From NCBI GenBank assembly GCA_026126215.1, contig JAHCJQ010000019.1, forward strand, positions 1-41,195: a stretch of 41,195 bases of DNA, written 5' to 3'. Positions 7,298 through 14,218 of this stretch are shown here, piece by piece. Within the stretch, counting starts at the first letter, position 1; each line of letters begins with the position of its first letter. This stretch comes from Alphaproteobacteria bacterium (GTDB lineage Bacteria; Pseudomonadota; Alphaproteobacteria; Ferrovibrionales; Ferrovibrionaceae). The translations under genes were made by a program, and so were the position numbers. Under the pieces are notes generated by a model. The model ran no database searches. It had not been told where the DNA came from and saw nothing but the letters and a program-made list of their open reading frames with translations.

Positions 7298-8716
7298 TTG
7301 ACGGGAGGCCGGTTCTTCGACGAGATGCGGGGCATGGACGGGACGGTGCGCGAGCCCTACCGCGAGGTGGCACGCTGGATAGATGACACACCCGACCGGC
7401 GGATGGAGCAGAAGCGACGCGAGGCGGAGATACTTTTCCGGCGTCTTGGCATCACCTTCGGCGCCTATGGCGCGGCGGCCGGACATGAGACGGCGATCCC
7501 CTTCGACCTCATTCCGCGCGTCCTCTCCCAGACGGAGTGGCGCAGGCTCGAGGCGGGCCTGATCCAGCGCACCCGCGCGCTCAACGCCTTCCTGCGCGAT
7601 GCCTATGGCAAGCGGGAGATTTGCCGCGCCGGCAGGATCCCGGAGGCGCAGATACTCCAGAACGAGCAGTTCGTGCCACTGGCCCAGGATCTCGACCTGC
7701 CCGGCGGCGTGCATGCCCATATCTGCGGCATCGATCTGGTACGCACCGGCGAGGAGGAGTTCTTCGTGCTCGAGGATAATGTTCGCACGCCTTCCGGCGT
7801 CTCCTACATGCTGGAGAACCGCGAGGTGATGATGCGGCTCTTCCCGCGCCTCTTCGCCGACAATATCGTGCTGCCGGTGGGCCGTTATAGCGAAGCGCTG
7901 ATCGAAACGCTCAAGGCGGCGGCCTTTTCCGGCGCCGCCGACCCCTGCATCGCCCTGCTGACGCCGGGGCAGTACAACAGCGCCTATTTCGAACACGCCT
8001 TTCTGGCGGACGAAATGGGCATCGAACTGGTGGAGGGGAGCGATCTTTTCGTCGACGAGTCCCGGGTCTATATGCGAACCCCGCGCGGGCCGCGCCGGGT
8101 CGACGTGATCTACCGCCGGATCGATGATGCATTTCTCGATCCGCTGGCCTTCCGGCCGGATTCGATGCTGGGCGTACCCGGTCTCGTCTCGGCGATCCGC
8201 AGCCGCAACGTCAATATCGCGAACGCGCTTGGCAACGGTGTGGCCGACGACAAGTCCACCTATCCCTACGTGCCGGAAATGATCCGATTTTATCTGGGCG
8301 AGGAGCCGCTAATCCCCAACGTGCCGACCTACCGCTGCGGGATCGTCGAGGAATGCCGCTACGTGCTCGACCATCTCCGTGAGCTTGTGGTCAAGGAGAC
8401 GCACGGATCGGGCGGCAAGGGGATGCTGGTCGGCCCCGCCGCGAGCCAGGCGGAGATCGAGGAGTTCCGGCTGCGCATTCAGGCGGATCCGGCCGGATAT
8501 ATAGCCCAGCCCACGCTGGCGCTCTCCACCTGTCCGACTTTCGTCGAGCAGGGGATCGCGCCACGCCATGTCGATCTGCGGCCCTTCATCCTGAGCGGCC
8601 GGGAGGTGGTGATCATGCCGGGCGGGCTGACGCGGGTGGCGCTGCGCGAAGGATCGCTCGTGGTCAATTCGAGCCAGGGCGGCGGCACCAAGGACACCTG
8701 GGTCCTGGGGACGTGA
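7298..8716 (+). CDS. Circularly permuted type 2 ATP-grasp protein (first gene of the Anbu cluster)
   Basis: Predicted ATP-dependent carboxylate-amine ligase of 472 aa, the normal family length. Recognisable blocks are FDEM near the N-terminus, QKRREAEILFRRLGITFGAY, IPFDLIPRVLSQTEWRRLEA, EDNVRTPSGVSYMLENREVM, NVNIANALGNGVADDKSTYP and the glycine-rich KETHGSGGKGMLVGP. In this family the ATP-grasp blocks are reordered, and members are predicted to build or attach peptides rather than make glutathione-like products. It is cytoplasmic with no signal peptide. Start TTG 7298 is preferred over ATG 7325 because of GGAGG spacing. The next gene starts 1 bp after its stop, so translation is probably coupled. 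Together with alpha-E, transglutaminase and Anbu it forms a recognised but biochemically unresolved cassette. Confidence 0.93.
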   Translation: MTGGRFFDEMRGMDGTVREPYREVARWIDDTPDRRMEQKRREAEILFRRLGITFGAYGAAAGHETAIPFDLIPRVLSQTEWRRLEAGLIQRTRALNAFLRDAYGKREICRAGRIPEAQILQNEQFVPLAQDLDLPGGVHAHICGIDLVRTGEEEFFVLEDNVRTPSGVSYMLENREVMMRLFPRLFADNIVLPVGRYSEALIETLKAAAFSGAADPCIALLTPGQYNSAYFEHAFLADEMGIELVEGSDLFVDESRVYMRTPRGPRRVDVIYRRIDDAFLDPLAFRPDSMLGVPGLVSAIRSRNVNIANALGNGVADDKSTYPYVPEMIRFYLGEEPLIPNVPTYRCGIVEECRYVLDHLRELVVKETHGSGGKGMLVGPAASQAEIEEFRLRIQADPAGYIAQPTLALSTCPTFVEQGIAPRHVDLRPFILSGREVVIMPGGLTRVALREGSLVVNSSQGGGTKDTWVLGT

Positions 8717-8717
8717 G

Positions 8718-9662
8718 ATGCTGAGCAGCACCGCGAAGAACCTCTACTGGCTGGCCCGCTACATCGAGCGCGCGGAGAATACCGCCCGCATCCTCGAGGC
8801 GACGAACCGCATCGCGCTGCTTACCCGCGGCCGCCCGCAGGGCGGCGCGGAATGGCTCTCGGTGACCGGCATCTACGGTTGCGAAATGGCGCTGCGCGAG
8901 CGGCATGCCAATCCGGGCCTCGAAGAGCTCATGCACTTCATGGCGTTTGACGAGCACAATCCTTCCAGCATCTATTGCGGCGTGCGTGCCGCGCGCAACA
9001 ACGCCCGGGCCGAGCGCAACAATCTCACGACCGATGTCTGGGAGAACCTGAACGGCATGTGGCTCGAACTGCAGTCCATGGCCCGCCTGGGCGGACCCGG
9101 TGGCGACTGGCACGGCTTCCTCGACTGGGTGAAGAAGCAGGCACAGCTTGTGACCGGCGCGGCGCAGTCGACCCTGCTGCGCGACGAGGCATTCAATTTC
9201 CTGGCTCTCGGCAACTTCATCGAGCGCGGCGATTCGACGGCGCGCATTCTGGATGTGAAATACCATATCCTGCTGCCGAAGGGCGAGCCGGTGGGGGGCA
9301 GCATCGATTATTACCACTGGTCGGAGATCCTGAGCTGTGTCAGCGCCTTCCGCATCTACCGGCGCGTCTACGCCTCGGCCATCGAACCCTGGCGGGTGGC
9401 CGAACTGATGATCCTGCGCCGCGACCTGCCGCGGTCGCTGCATTTCTGCCAGCGGCAGGTAAATTTCCATCTCGAGGAACTGGCGGAGGCTTTCGCCGCG
9501 CGGCACGAGGCGCACCGTCTGTCCGGGGAAATCTATTCGCAGCTTCGCTACGGCCGCATCGAGCTGATCTTCCAGAACGGCCTGCACGAGTTCCTGACCG
9601 ACTTCATCCAGCGCAATGGCCGGCTGAGCGACCAGATCGAACGCGACTTCCTGATGAAATGA
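8718..9662 (+). CDS. Alpha-E domain protein (DUF403 family)
   Basis: All-helical cytoplasmic protein of 314 aa. The N-terminus MLSSTAKNLYWLARYIERAE is diagnostic for the alpha-E family, supported by NLTTDVWENLNGMWLELQSM, FNFLALGNFIERGDSTARIL and ALEPWRVAELMILRRDLPRS-like text (here AIEPWRVAELMILRRDLPRS). Two related ERAENTARIL / ERGDSTARIL motifs suggest an internal duplication. The family almost always travels with the permuted ATP-grasp gene just upstream, and is thought to act as its partner or as a second catalytic or substrate-carrying unit; no activity is established. The start follows the previous stop by one base (TGAGATG arrangement), and 17 bp separate it from the transglutaminase gene. 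Confidence 0.94.
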   Translation: MLSSTAKNLYWLARYIERAENTARILEATNRIALLTRGRPQGGAEWLSVTGIYGCEMALRERHANPGLEELMHFMAFDEHNPSSIYCGVRAARNNARAERNNLTTDVWENLNGMWLELQSMARLGGPGGDWHGFLDWVKKQAQLVTGAAQSTLLRDEAFNFLALGNFIERGDSTARILDVKYHILLPKGEPVGGSIDYYHWSEILSCVSAFRIYRRVYASAIEPWRVAELMILRRDLPRSLHFCQRQVNFHLEELAEAFAARHEAHRLSGEIYSQLRYGRIELIFQNGLHEFLTDFIQRNGRLSDQIERDFLMK

Positions 9663-9679
9663 CCGGGCAGGCATAAGCC

Positions 9680-10522
9680 ATGCGGATCGCCGTCAAGCAC
9701 GTGACGACTTTCATCTTCAGCGAACCGGCTGATCATTCGATCCATCACCTGCGTCTCGTGCCACGCCCGGCACTCGGCCAGCGGATCATGCACTGGCGTA
9801 TTGCCGCGCCTGCCCGGCTGGCGGACTGGAGCGATGGCTACGGCAACCAGGTTCGCACTTTCGTCCTTCATCAGCCGCACCGTGAGGTAAGGGTCGGTAT
9901 CGAGGGCGTCTTTGAGACCAACGGTGAGAATGGCGGAACCTATCTCTCCTATCCATCCGACGATTCCCTCCCGCCTGCCTTTTGGCTGCGCAACCATGGC
10001 CTGGCACGCCATGACGAGGCGATCGGCAGCTATGTCGCCGACCTCGCGGGGCGGGATCCGGGCGAGCGCATTTCCGTGCTGCATGAACTGATGGGCCGCA
10101 TCCACGCGGACGTCGCCTACCTCCCGGGTGTGAGCGAGGTCGCGACCACGGCGCTGGAAACGCTGGAGCGGCGCTCCGGCGTCTGCCAGGATCATGCGCA
10201 TCTCTTCATCGCCTGCTGCCGGCGCCTCGGCATACCGGCGCGCTACGTGTCGGGTTATATGCGGGTGCTGGACGAGGGCATGCCGGCCGATGCGACCCAT
10301 GCATGGGCGGAGGCGCACGTTCCCTTCCTCGGCTGGATCGGTTTCGACCCGACGAACCGGCTCTGCCCGAACGGCAATTATCTCAAGCTCGCGGTCGGTC
10401 TCGATTACCGCGATGCCGGACCCGTCGTCGGCCGGCGGGTCGGTGGCGGCGAGGCGCGCCTTGAGGTAGATGTGAGCGTGCAGGTGGTCGTCGGACCGGA
10501 TGCTCCCGCCGGCGGAACGTGA
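9680..10522 (+). CDS. Transglutaminase-like cysteine peptidase of the Anbu cluster
   Basis: The 280-aa cytoplasmic protein has an N-terminal beta domain (about 1-95, MRIAVKHVTTFIFSEPADHS) followed by a transglutaminase core. The catalytic triad is visible: C169 in RRSGVCQDHAH, H207 in DATHAWAEAHVP and D223 in GFDPTNRLCPNG. Such proteins cleave or form amide bonds. In this gene set the role predicted from context is trimming or transferring a peptide made by the ATP-grasp/alpha-E pair. It lacks a signal peptide, agreeing with a cytoplasmic system. It lies 17 bp downstream of the alpha-E gene and 54 bp upstream of the Anbu gene, all on one strand. The fold and active site are secure; the substrate is unknown. 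Confidence 0.93.
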   Translation: MRIAVKHVTTFIFSEPADHSIHHLRLVPRPALGQRIMHWRIAAPARLADWSDGYGNQVRTFVLHQPHREVRVGIEGVFETNGENGGTYLSYPSDDSLPPAFWLRNHGLARHDEAIGSYVADLAGRDPGERISVLHELMGRIHADVAYLPGVSEVATTALETLERRSGVCQDHAHLFIACCRRLGIPARYVSGYMRVLDEGMPADATHAWAEAHVPFLGWIGFDPTNRLCPNGNYLKLAVGLDYRDAGPVVGRRVGGGEARLEVDVSVQVVVGPDAPAGGT

Positions 10523-10576
10523 TATGGAACGGTCGCTGCCGGCTGCCCTCGCGCCGGCGATGGGTGCGGGAGCGTC

Positions 10577-11314
10577 ATGACTTATTGCGTCGGCATGTTG
10601 TTGCGCAGCGGCCTGGTGATGGTGTCGGATACCCGCACCAATGCCGGCGTGGATCACATCGCAAGCTTTCGCAAGATGACCGTGTGGGAGGAGCCGGGCG
10701 AACGGGTCGTGGTGCTGACCGCTTCCGGAAACCTCGCGCTCACCCAGTCGGTGGTGAACTACCTTGAAGAGGGGGTGCCGGGCGCGGACGATGCGGCGGG
10801 CCAGACCATGCGCGACGTGGAGAGCATGTTCAAGGCCGCGCAGCTTGTTGGTCAGGCGATCCAGGCGGTCTATCGGGTGCATGGGCCGGCACTCGAAGCG
10901 AAGGATCCCGGAGCATTCAATGTCTCCTTCCTGCTGGGCGGGCAGATCCGCGGCAGGCGCCTCAGGCTGTTCCAGATCTATGCGGCGGGGAACTTCATCG
11001 AGGCGACGGAACAGACCTGCTTCCTGCAAATCGGCGAGACCAAGTACGGCAAGCCGATCCTCGACCGGGCGCTCACTTTCGATACCGATCTCCGCCAGGC
11101 GGCCAAGCTCGCCCTCATTTCGATGGATTCCACCCTGCGCTCGAATCTCTCGGTCGGGCCGCCGATCGACCTCGTCATCTACCCGATCGATGCCTTGCGC
11201 GTCGATGTGCGCAAGTGCCTGGACGAGCAGGACGGGTATTTCCGCAATATTCGCCAGCTCTGGTCGCAGTCCCTGCGCGAGGCGTTCCAGCGGCTGCCCG
11301 ATCCGGACTGGTAG
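10577..11314 (+). CDS. Anbu, bacterial proteasome-like peptidase (ancestral beta subunit)
   Basis: The 245-aa protein belongs to the proteasome beta-subunit superfamily of N-terminal nucleophile hydrolases, Anbu branch. It begins MTYCVGMLL, so Met removal would expose Thr as the nucleophile without a propeptide. Counting that Thr as 1, the expected D17 (VSDTRTN) and K32 (SFRKM) are in place. Further family sequence is SFLLGGQI, YAAGNFIEATEQTCFLQIGE and KYGKPILDRALTF. Published Anbu structures describe open helical assemblies rather than closed rings. It ends the operon of ATP-grasp, alpha-E and transglutaminase genes, the classic Anbu neighbourhood, and a strong hairpin follows its stop. Natural substrates remain unknown. 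It differs from HslV and 20S beta subunits in sequence and partners. Confidence 0.93.
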   Translation: MTYCVGMLLRSGLVMVSDTRTNAGVDHIASFRKMTVWEEPGERVVVLTASGNLALTQSVVNYLEEGVPGADDAAGQTMRDVESMFKAAQLVGQAIQAVYRVHGPALEAKDPGAFNVSFLLGGQIRGRRLRLFQIYAAGNFIEATEQTCFLQIGETKYGKPILDRALTFDTDLRQAAKLALISMDSTLRSNLSVGPPIDLVIYPIDALRVDVRKCLDEQDGYFRNIRQLWSQSLREAFQRLPDPDW

Positions 11315-11330
11315 AGTGGTAGTGGTCCTC

Positions 11331-11377
11331 CCTCGCCTGGCCCTCTCCCACGCACGTGGGAGAGGGTCAAGGTGAGG
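11331..11377. terminator. Bidirectional hairpin between convergent Anbu and SRPBCC genes
   Basis: The core CCCTCTCCCACG-CA-CGTGGGAGAGGG (11341-11366) is a perfect 12-bp inverted repeat, and the arms extend imperfectly outward to CCTCGCCT and AAGGTGAGG. It fills the 67-bp gap between two genes that end towards each other. There is no T-tract, so it may act with Rho or as an RNA-stability structure. Similar palindromes are common as dispersed intergenic repeats in proteobacteria. Confidence 0.65.
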
Positions 11378-11381
11378 CACT

Positions 11382-11834
11382 CTAGCCGACGAGTGCCTGC
11401 AGCTTGTCGAGACTGCTTGTCCAGCCCACATGGTGCCGGTCGCGGGCCGCCTCGTCGAAGAACTGCTCGTGCGTCAGCGTGAGTATCGTGCCCGTGCCGT
11501 CGGGCATGAAATCGACGCTGACCAGCGACTGGCGCTCCGGCGTCGAGATCCAGGCCCAGGTGAAGACCAGCCGGCGGCCGGGCAGCACCTCGCGATACAC
11601 GCCGCCCACCTCGTGCCGTTCGCCCGCCGCGCCGTGCATGACGATGCGATAGCGCCCGCCCGGCCTGGGGTCGGTCTCGGCCAGTTCGGGCGTGACATCG
11701 CCGCCGCCGAGCCAGCCCACTAGCATCAGCGGGTCGGTGAAGGCCTGGAAGACTTTTTCGGGTGGCGCGACGTAACGCCGGCGGAGGGTGAGGCTGGGAC
11801 GGGTCTTTTCAGTGGTTGCAGGCTGGGCGGACAT
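11382..11834 (-). CDS. SRPBCC/AHSA1-type START-fold protein
   Basis: The 150-aa soluble protein has the Activator-of-Hsp90-ATPase-1-like fold. Family text includes YVAPPEKVFQAFTDPLMLVG (residues about 21-40), RPGGRYRIVMHG, GRRLVFTWAW and HEQFFDEAARDRHHVGWTSS. These bind hydrophobic ligands; the ligand here is unknown. The ATG at 11834 has AAGGAG 9 bp upstream. The upstream ArsR reading frame overlaps its first 109 bp. ArsR-SRPBCC pairs are widespread, and the regulator usually controls both genes. It ends 67 bp from the convergent Anbu gene, separated by a hairpin. Confidence 0.9.
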   Translation of the reverse strand: MSAQPATTEKTRPSLTLRRRYVAPPEKVFQAFTDPLMLVGWLGGGDVTPELAETDPRPGGRYRIVMHGAAGERHEVGGVYREVLPGRRLVFTWAWISTPERQSLVSVDFMPDGTGTILTLTHEQFFDEAARDRHHVGWTSSLDKLQALVG

Positions 11835-12175
11835 GGGTCTTTCTCCTTTGCTTCTTCAAGCAGGGTGGCAAGTCGGTCGAGGCTCTCCGACCAGAAGCGT
11901 TCGTGGGCGGCAAGCCATTCGTGGGCGGCGCGCATCGGGTCGGCCGAGAGATGGCAGAAGACGGTGCGGCCCGACTTCTCCCGCCGCAGCAGGCCGGCCG
12001 CGGCGAGCACGTCCAGATGCTTCATGAACCCGGGCAGCGACATGGCGAAGGGCTGGGCCAGCGCGCTGACGCTGAGACCGGGCTCCTCGCCCAGGCGAGC
12101 GAGGATGGCGCGCCGCGTCGGGTCTGCGAGCGCGGCGAAGGTTTGATCGAGAGCGGGTTCCCTATACTTAACCAT
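11726..12175 (-). CDS. ArsR-family winged-helix transcriptional repressor with extended C-terminus
   Basis: DNA-binding repressor. Residues 1-105 contain the winged helix: DQTFAALADPTRRAILARL, SVSALAQPFAMSLPGFMKHL (recognition region) and LRREKSGRTVFCHL. The tail after LLEEAKEKD (PCPPSLQPLKRPVPASPSAG onward) is Pro/Ser/Arg-rich and comes from reading through the start of the SRPBCC gene, giving 149 aa against the usual 105-120. No ArsR metal-site cysteine pair is present, so this is the non-metal, SRPBCC-linked type. The ATG at 12175 starts MVKYREPALDQ. No Shine-Dalgarno is visible; the promoter and operator overlap the start codon, suggesting a leaderless message and autorepression. Confidence 0.88.
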   Translation of the reverse strand: MVKYREPALDQTFAALADPTRRAILARLGEEPGLSVSALAQPFAMSLPGFMKHLDVLAAAGLLRREKSGRTVFCHLSADPMRAAHEWLAAHERFWSESLDRLATLLEEAKEKDPCPPSLQPLKRPVPASPSAGVTSRHPKKSSRPSPTR

Positions 12176-12187
12176 GTAGTTAAGTAT
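12164..12187. promoter_or_regulatory. Operator palindrome over the ArsR start codon
   Basis: ATACTTAAC-CATGTA-GTTAAGTAT is a perfect inverted repeat with 9-bp arms and a 6-bp spacer. On the minus strand it covers the ATG and codons 2-4 (Met-Val-Lys-Tyr) and reaches into the -10 box. A repressor dimer bound here would block both polymerase and translation initiation. It is the obvious binding site for the ArsR protein it encodes. Confidence 0.75.
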
Positions 12188-12211
12188 TAACTCGAGACGC
12201 GGCTCTGTCAA
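12184..12211 (-). promoter_or_regulatory. Candidate ArsR-SRPBCC promoter giving a leaderless mRNA
   Basis: On the minus strand a consensus -35 TTGACA (12211-12206) is followed after 16 bp by TAATAC (12189-12184), then 8 bases and the ATG at 12175. Transcription would start at or next to the start codon. The -10 match is only moderate (3 of 6), while the -35 is perfect. The overlap with the palindrome at 12164-12187 predicts autorepression. Confidence 0.5.
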
Positions 12212-12231
12212 GCGCCGATCCGCCGGCGGCC

Positions 12232-13155
12232 TCATGCCAGCGCCGGCATCGCCTCTTTCGGAATGATTGCGCCGGGATGGCGGATGACTTCGGCGGCCAG
12301 GCGATTGCCGGCGGCGGCGGCCTCCTCGGGCGTGGCGCCGGCGGCGCGGCGGACCAGATAGGCGGCATTGAAACTGTCGCCGGCGGCCGTGGTATCGACG
12401 GGCGTGCCGACCGTCTCCGCCGCCACCTCGGTCATGAAATCGTGGCCGGCAACGATGGCGCCGCGCCGGCCGAGCTTGATCACGATCTCGTCGATGCCCG
12501 ACGCCTGCAGACGGTGCACCGCCTCGCGCGCGAGCGTGAGGCCATAGAGTGCGTGCTCATCGTCCAGCCCGGTCAGTGCAATGTCGGTGAGTTTCAGGAG
12601 TTCGGCCATGGCCTGCCTGGCCTCGGCCGCGCTGGACCAGCCGCGTGGCCGGTAGTTGGTATCGAAGGCAACGCGCGCGCCGTGGCGGCGGGCGTTGACG
12701 AGGGCATCCAGCAGCACCTCCCGGCCCGCCTCGCCATAGAGCGAGAGAGTAATGCCCGAAAGATAGATCAGGTCGAAACGCGCCAGTTCCGCCACCAGTT
12801 CGGCCGTGCCGGGCAGCGCGAACAGCTCGCGCGCCGGCGCCTGCTGGCGCCAGTAATGGAAGCGCCGCTCGCCCTCGCCGTCGGTTTCGATCAGATAGAG
12901 GCCGGGCAGGCGCCCCTTCAGGCGCGCGACGTGCCGCGTGCCGATACCCTCCGCCCTCCATGCGGCAAGCATGCGGTCGCTGAAGCCGTCATCGCCGAGC
13001 GCGGTAAGGTAGTCCACCTGCTGGCCGAGCCGCGCCATATAGATGGCGGTATTCAGCGTGTCGCCGCCGAATGAAAGGGTGAAGGCTCCGCCGCCCTCGC
13101 CGCCGGCGCGGGGCGCCAGCTCGATCATGCATTCGCCGATGCAGGCGATGCGCAA
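12232..13155 (-). CDS. kdgK: PfkB-family sugar kinase, 2-keto-3-deoxygluconate kinase-like
   Basis: Cytoplasmic carbohydrate kinase of 307 aa. The PfkB N-terminal motif is SFGGDTLNTAIYMARLG (residues 28-44), and the C-terminal signature DTTAAGDSFNAAY carries the catalytic base D260. The substrate-loop sequence FHYWRQQAPAREL (about 99-111) resembles KDG kinases, which phosphorylate 2-keto-3-deoxygluconate for the Entner-Doudoroff branch. It is last in a four-gene minus-strand operon with a hydroxypyruvate isomerase-like gene, so the natural substrate could be another ketonate or tetronate. The gap to the RidA-like gene is 15 bp, and the stop lies just 20 bp from the ArsR promoter. Family is certain, substrate probable. 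Confidence 0.85.
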   Translation of the reverse strand: MRIACIGECMIELAPRAGGEGGGAFTLSFGGDTLNTAIYMARLGQQVDYLTALGDDGFSDRMLAAWRAEGIGTRHVARLKGRLPGLYLIETDGEGERRFHYWRQQAPARELFALPGTAELVAELARFDLIYLSGITLSLYGEAGREVLLDALVNARRHGARVAFDTNYRPRGWSSAAEARQAMAELLKLTDIALTGLDDEHALYGLTLAREAVHRLQASGIDEIVIKLGRRGAIVAGHDFMTEVAAETVGTPVDTTAAGDSFNAAYLVRRAAGATPEEAAAAGNRLAAEVIRHPGAIIPKEAMPALA

Positions 13156-13170
13156 CGGAGCCTCCCTTGC

Positions 13171-13560
13171 CTATTTGCAGGCGACGACCTCGACCTCCAC
13201 CAGATACTCCGGCGCCGCCAGCGCCGAAATGAAGACGAGCGTCGAGGCCGGCTTTTCCTCGCCCAGCGCCTTGGCGCGCGCCGCGCGCACGTCGGCCGCC
13301 GGCTGACCTTGCACCACGAAGGTGGTGAGCTTGGCGATGTTGGCGGCGCTCATGCCGCAATCCTTGAGGATGGCGAGGATATTGGCGAACACCACCTCGG
13401 CCTGCTCGCCTACCGTCTTCGGCACCTTGCCGTCGGGCGCCATGCCGACCTGGCCGGAAATATGCAGGACTTCGCTGCCCGCCACGATGCGTGCGACGTG
13501 GCTGTAGGCGCCGATCGGCGCAGCGACGCCCTTCGGGTTGAATTTTTCCGGTGCGGCCAT
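13171..13560 (-). CDS. RidA/YjgF-family protein lacking the deaminase arginine
   Basis: The 129-aa protein has the trimeric RidA fold: PIGAYSHVARIVAGSEVLHI (residues 15-34), SGQVGMAPDGKVP and the C-terminal EYLVEVEVVACK. Archetypal RidA destroys reactive enamines and imines using an arginine in the motif PARS (Arg105 in E. coli). Here the aligned motif is PAST, placing Ser106 at that position, so canonical imine deaminase activity is doubtful. It belongs among the RidA-like subfamilies of unknown or pathway-specific role. The start at 13560 has GGAGGAGA 6 bp upstream. It lies between the luciferase-like and kinase genes in a sugar-acid operon and probably serves that pathway. Confidence 0.9.
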   Translation of the reverse strand: MAAPEKFNPKGVAAPIGAYSHVARIVAGSEVLHISGQVGMAPDGKVPKTVGEQAEVVFANILAILKDCGMSAANIAKLTTFVVQGQPAADVRAARAKALGEEKPASTLVFISALAAPEYLVEVEVVACK

Positions 13561-13622
13561 GCTCGTCTCCTCCACTAAGTATTCAGGGATGGCCGCATGA
13601 TGGAGCAGCGCGCGCACGCTGC

Positions 13623-14159
13623 CTAGTGGGCAGTGGCGCGAGTCTTCCCGGCGCCGCGCGCGAACCGCAGCATGGCGCGCAGTACCGCTTCCGGCGCGCG
13701 GCCGGGTGGATCGAACACCAGCAACAGGGGCCGGCCTTCGCCCGCGGCATTGCGGAAGGGGAGCGGGCCATCGGCAGGCGGGGGGGCCGGGTCGCCTCCT
13801 TCGCCGATCAGAAGCATGGCCGGTGCGGGGAGGGGCGGGCGATGCGCCGCCGCAAGATCGCCATGCCAGCCCGGCACCGGCGCCAGGTCGACGCGGCCGC
13901 CGGCGAGCAGGTCGGCGATCCGGTAGAGCGGGGCGAGCGCGGGCGCGGCCGGGCCGCTTTCCCTGTGCAGCAGCGCGCCGAGGCGGATCCGCCGCGTCTC
14001 GCGCGCCAGCGCGCCGAGCAGCACGGCGCCGGCCCCATCGCCCCTCTCGGACAGCCAGAAAGCGCCATAGCCCAGTTCTTCCGCCAGCCGGCAGCGGGCG
14101 ATGCAGGCCGGCACCTCCTCGCCCGGGCGCAGGAGGGAAAGGATCGACCAGTCCGTCAT
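13623..14159 (-). CDS. Short luciferase-like monooxygenase-family protein (178 aa)
   Basis: It reads like the N-terminal half of a flavin-dependent luciferase-like monooxygenase: ARCRLAEELGYGAFWLSERG (residues 20-39), ARETRRIRLGALLHRESGPA and LYRIADLLAGGRVDLAPVPG (about 79-98). Full members have about 300 residues; here the frame stops at 178, after a low-complexity stretch and FARGAGKTRATAH. No frameshifted remainder was recognised downstream, because the RidA gene begins 62 bp later. It may be a compact family member or a worn remnant. The ATG at 14159 has only a weak G-rich site. Codon and base composition match its neighbours, so it looks maintained. Co-directional with hyi, ridA-like and kdgK-like genes. 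Confidence 0.7.
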   Translation of the reverse strand: MTDWSILSLLRPGEEVPACIARCRLAEELGYGAFWLSERGDGAGAVLLGALARETRRIRLGALLHRESGPAAPALAPLYRIADLLAGGRVDLAPVPGWHGDLAAAHRPPLPAPAMLLIGEGGDPAPPPADGPLPFRNAAGEGRPLLLVFDPPGRAPEAVLRAMLRFARGAGKTRATAH

Positions 14160-14218
14160 TTTCGCACCGCCCCGGTTCGGATTGCCGCTGCCATCCTCGG
14201 CTTCTGCCCAGGTCGGGG

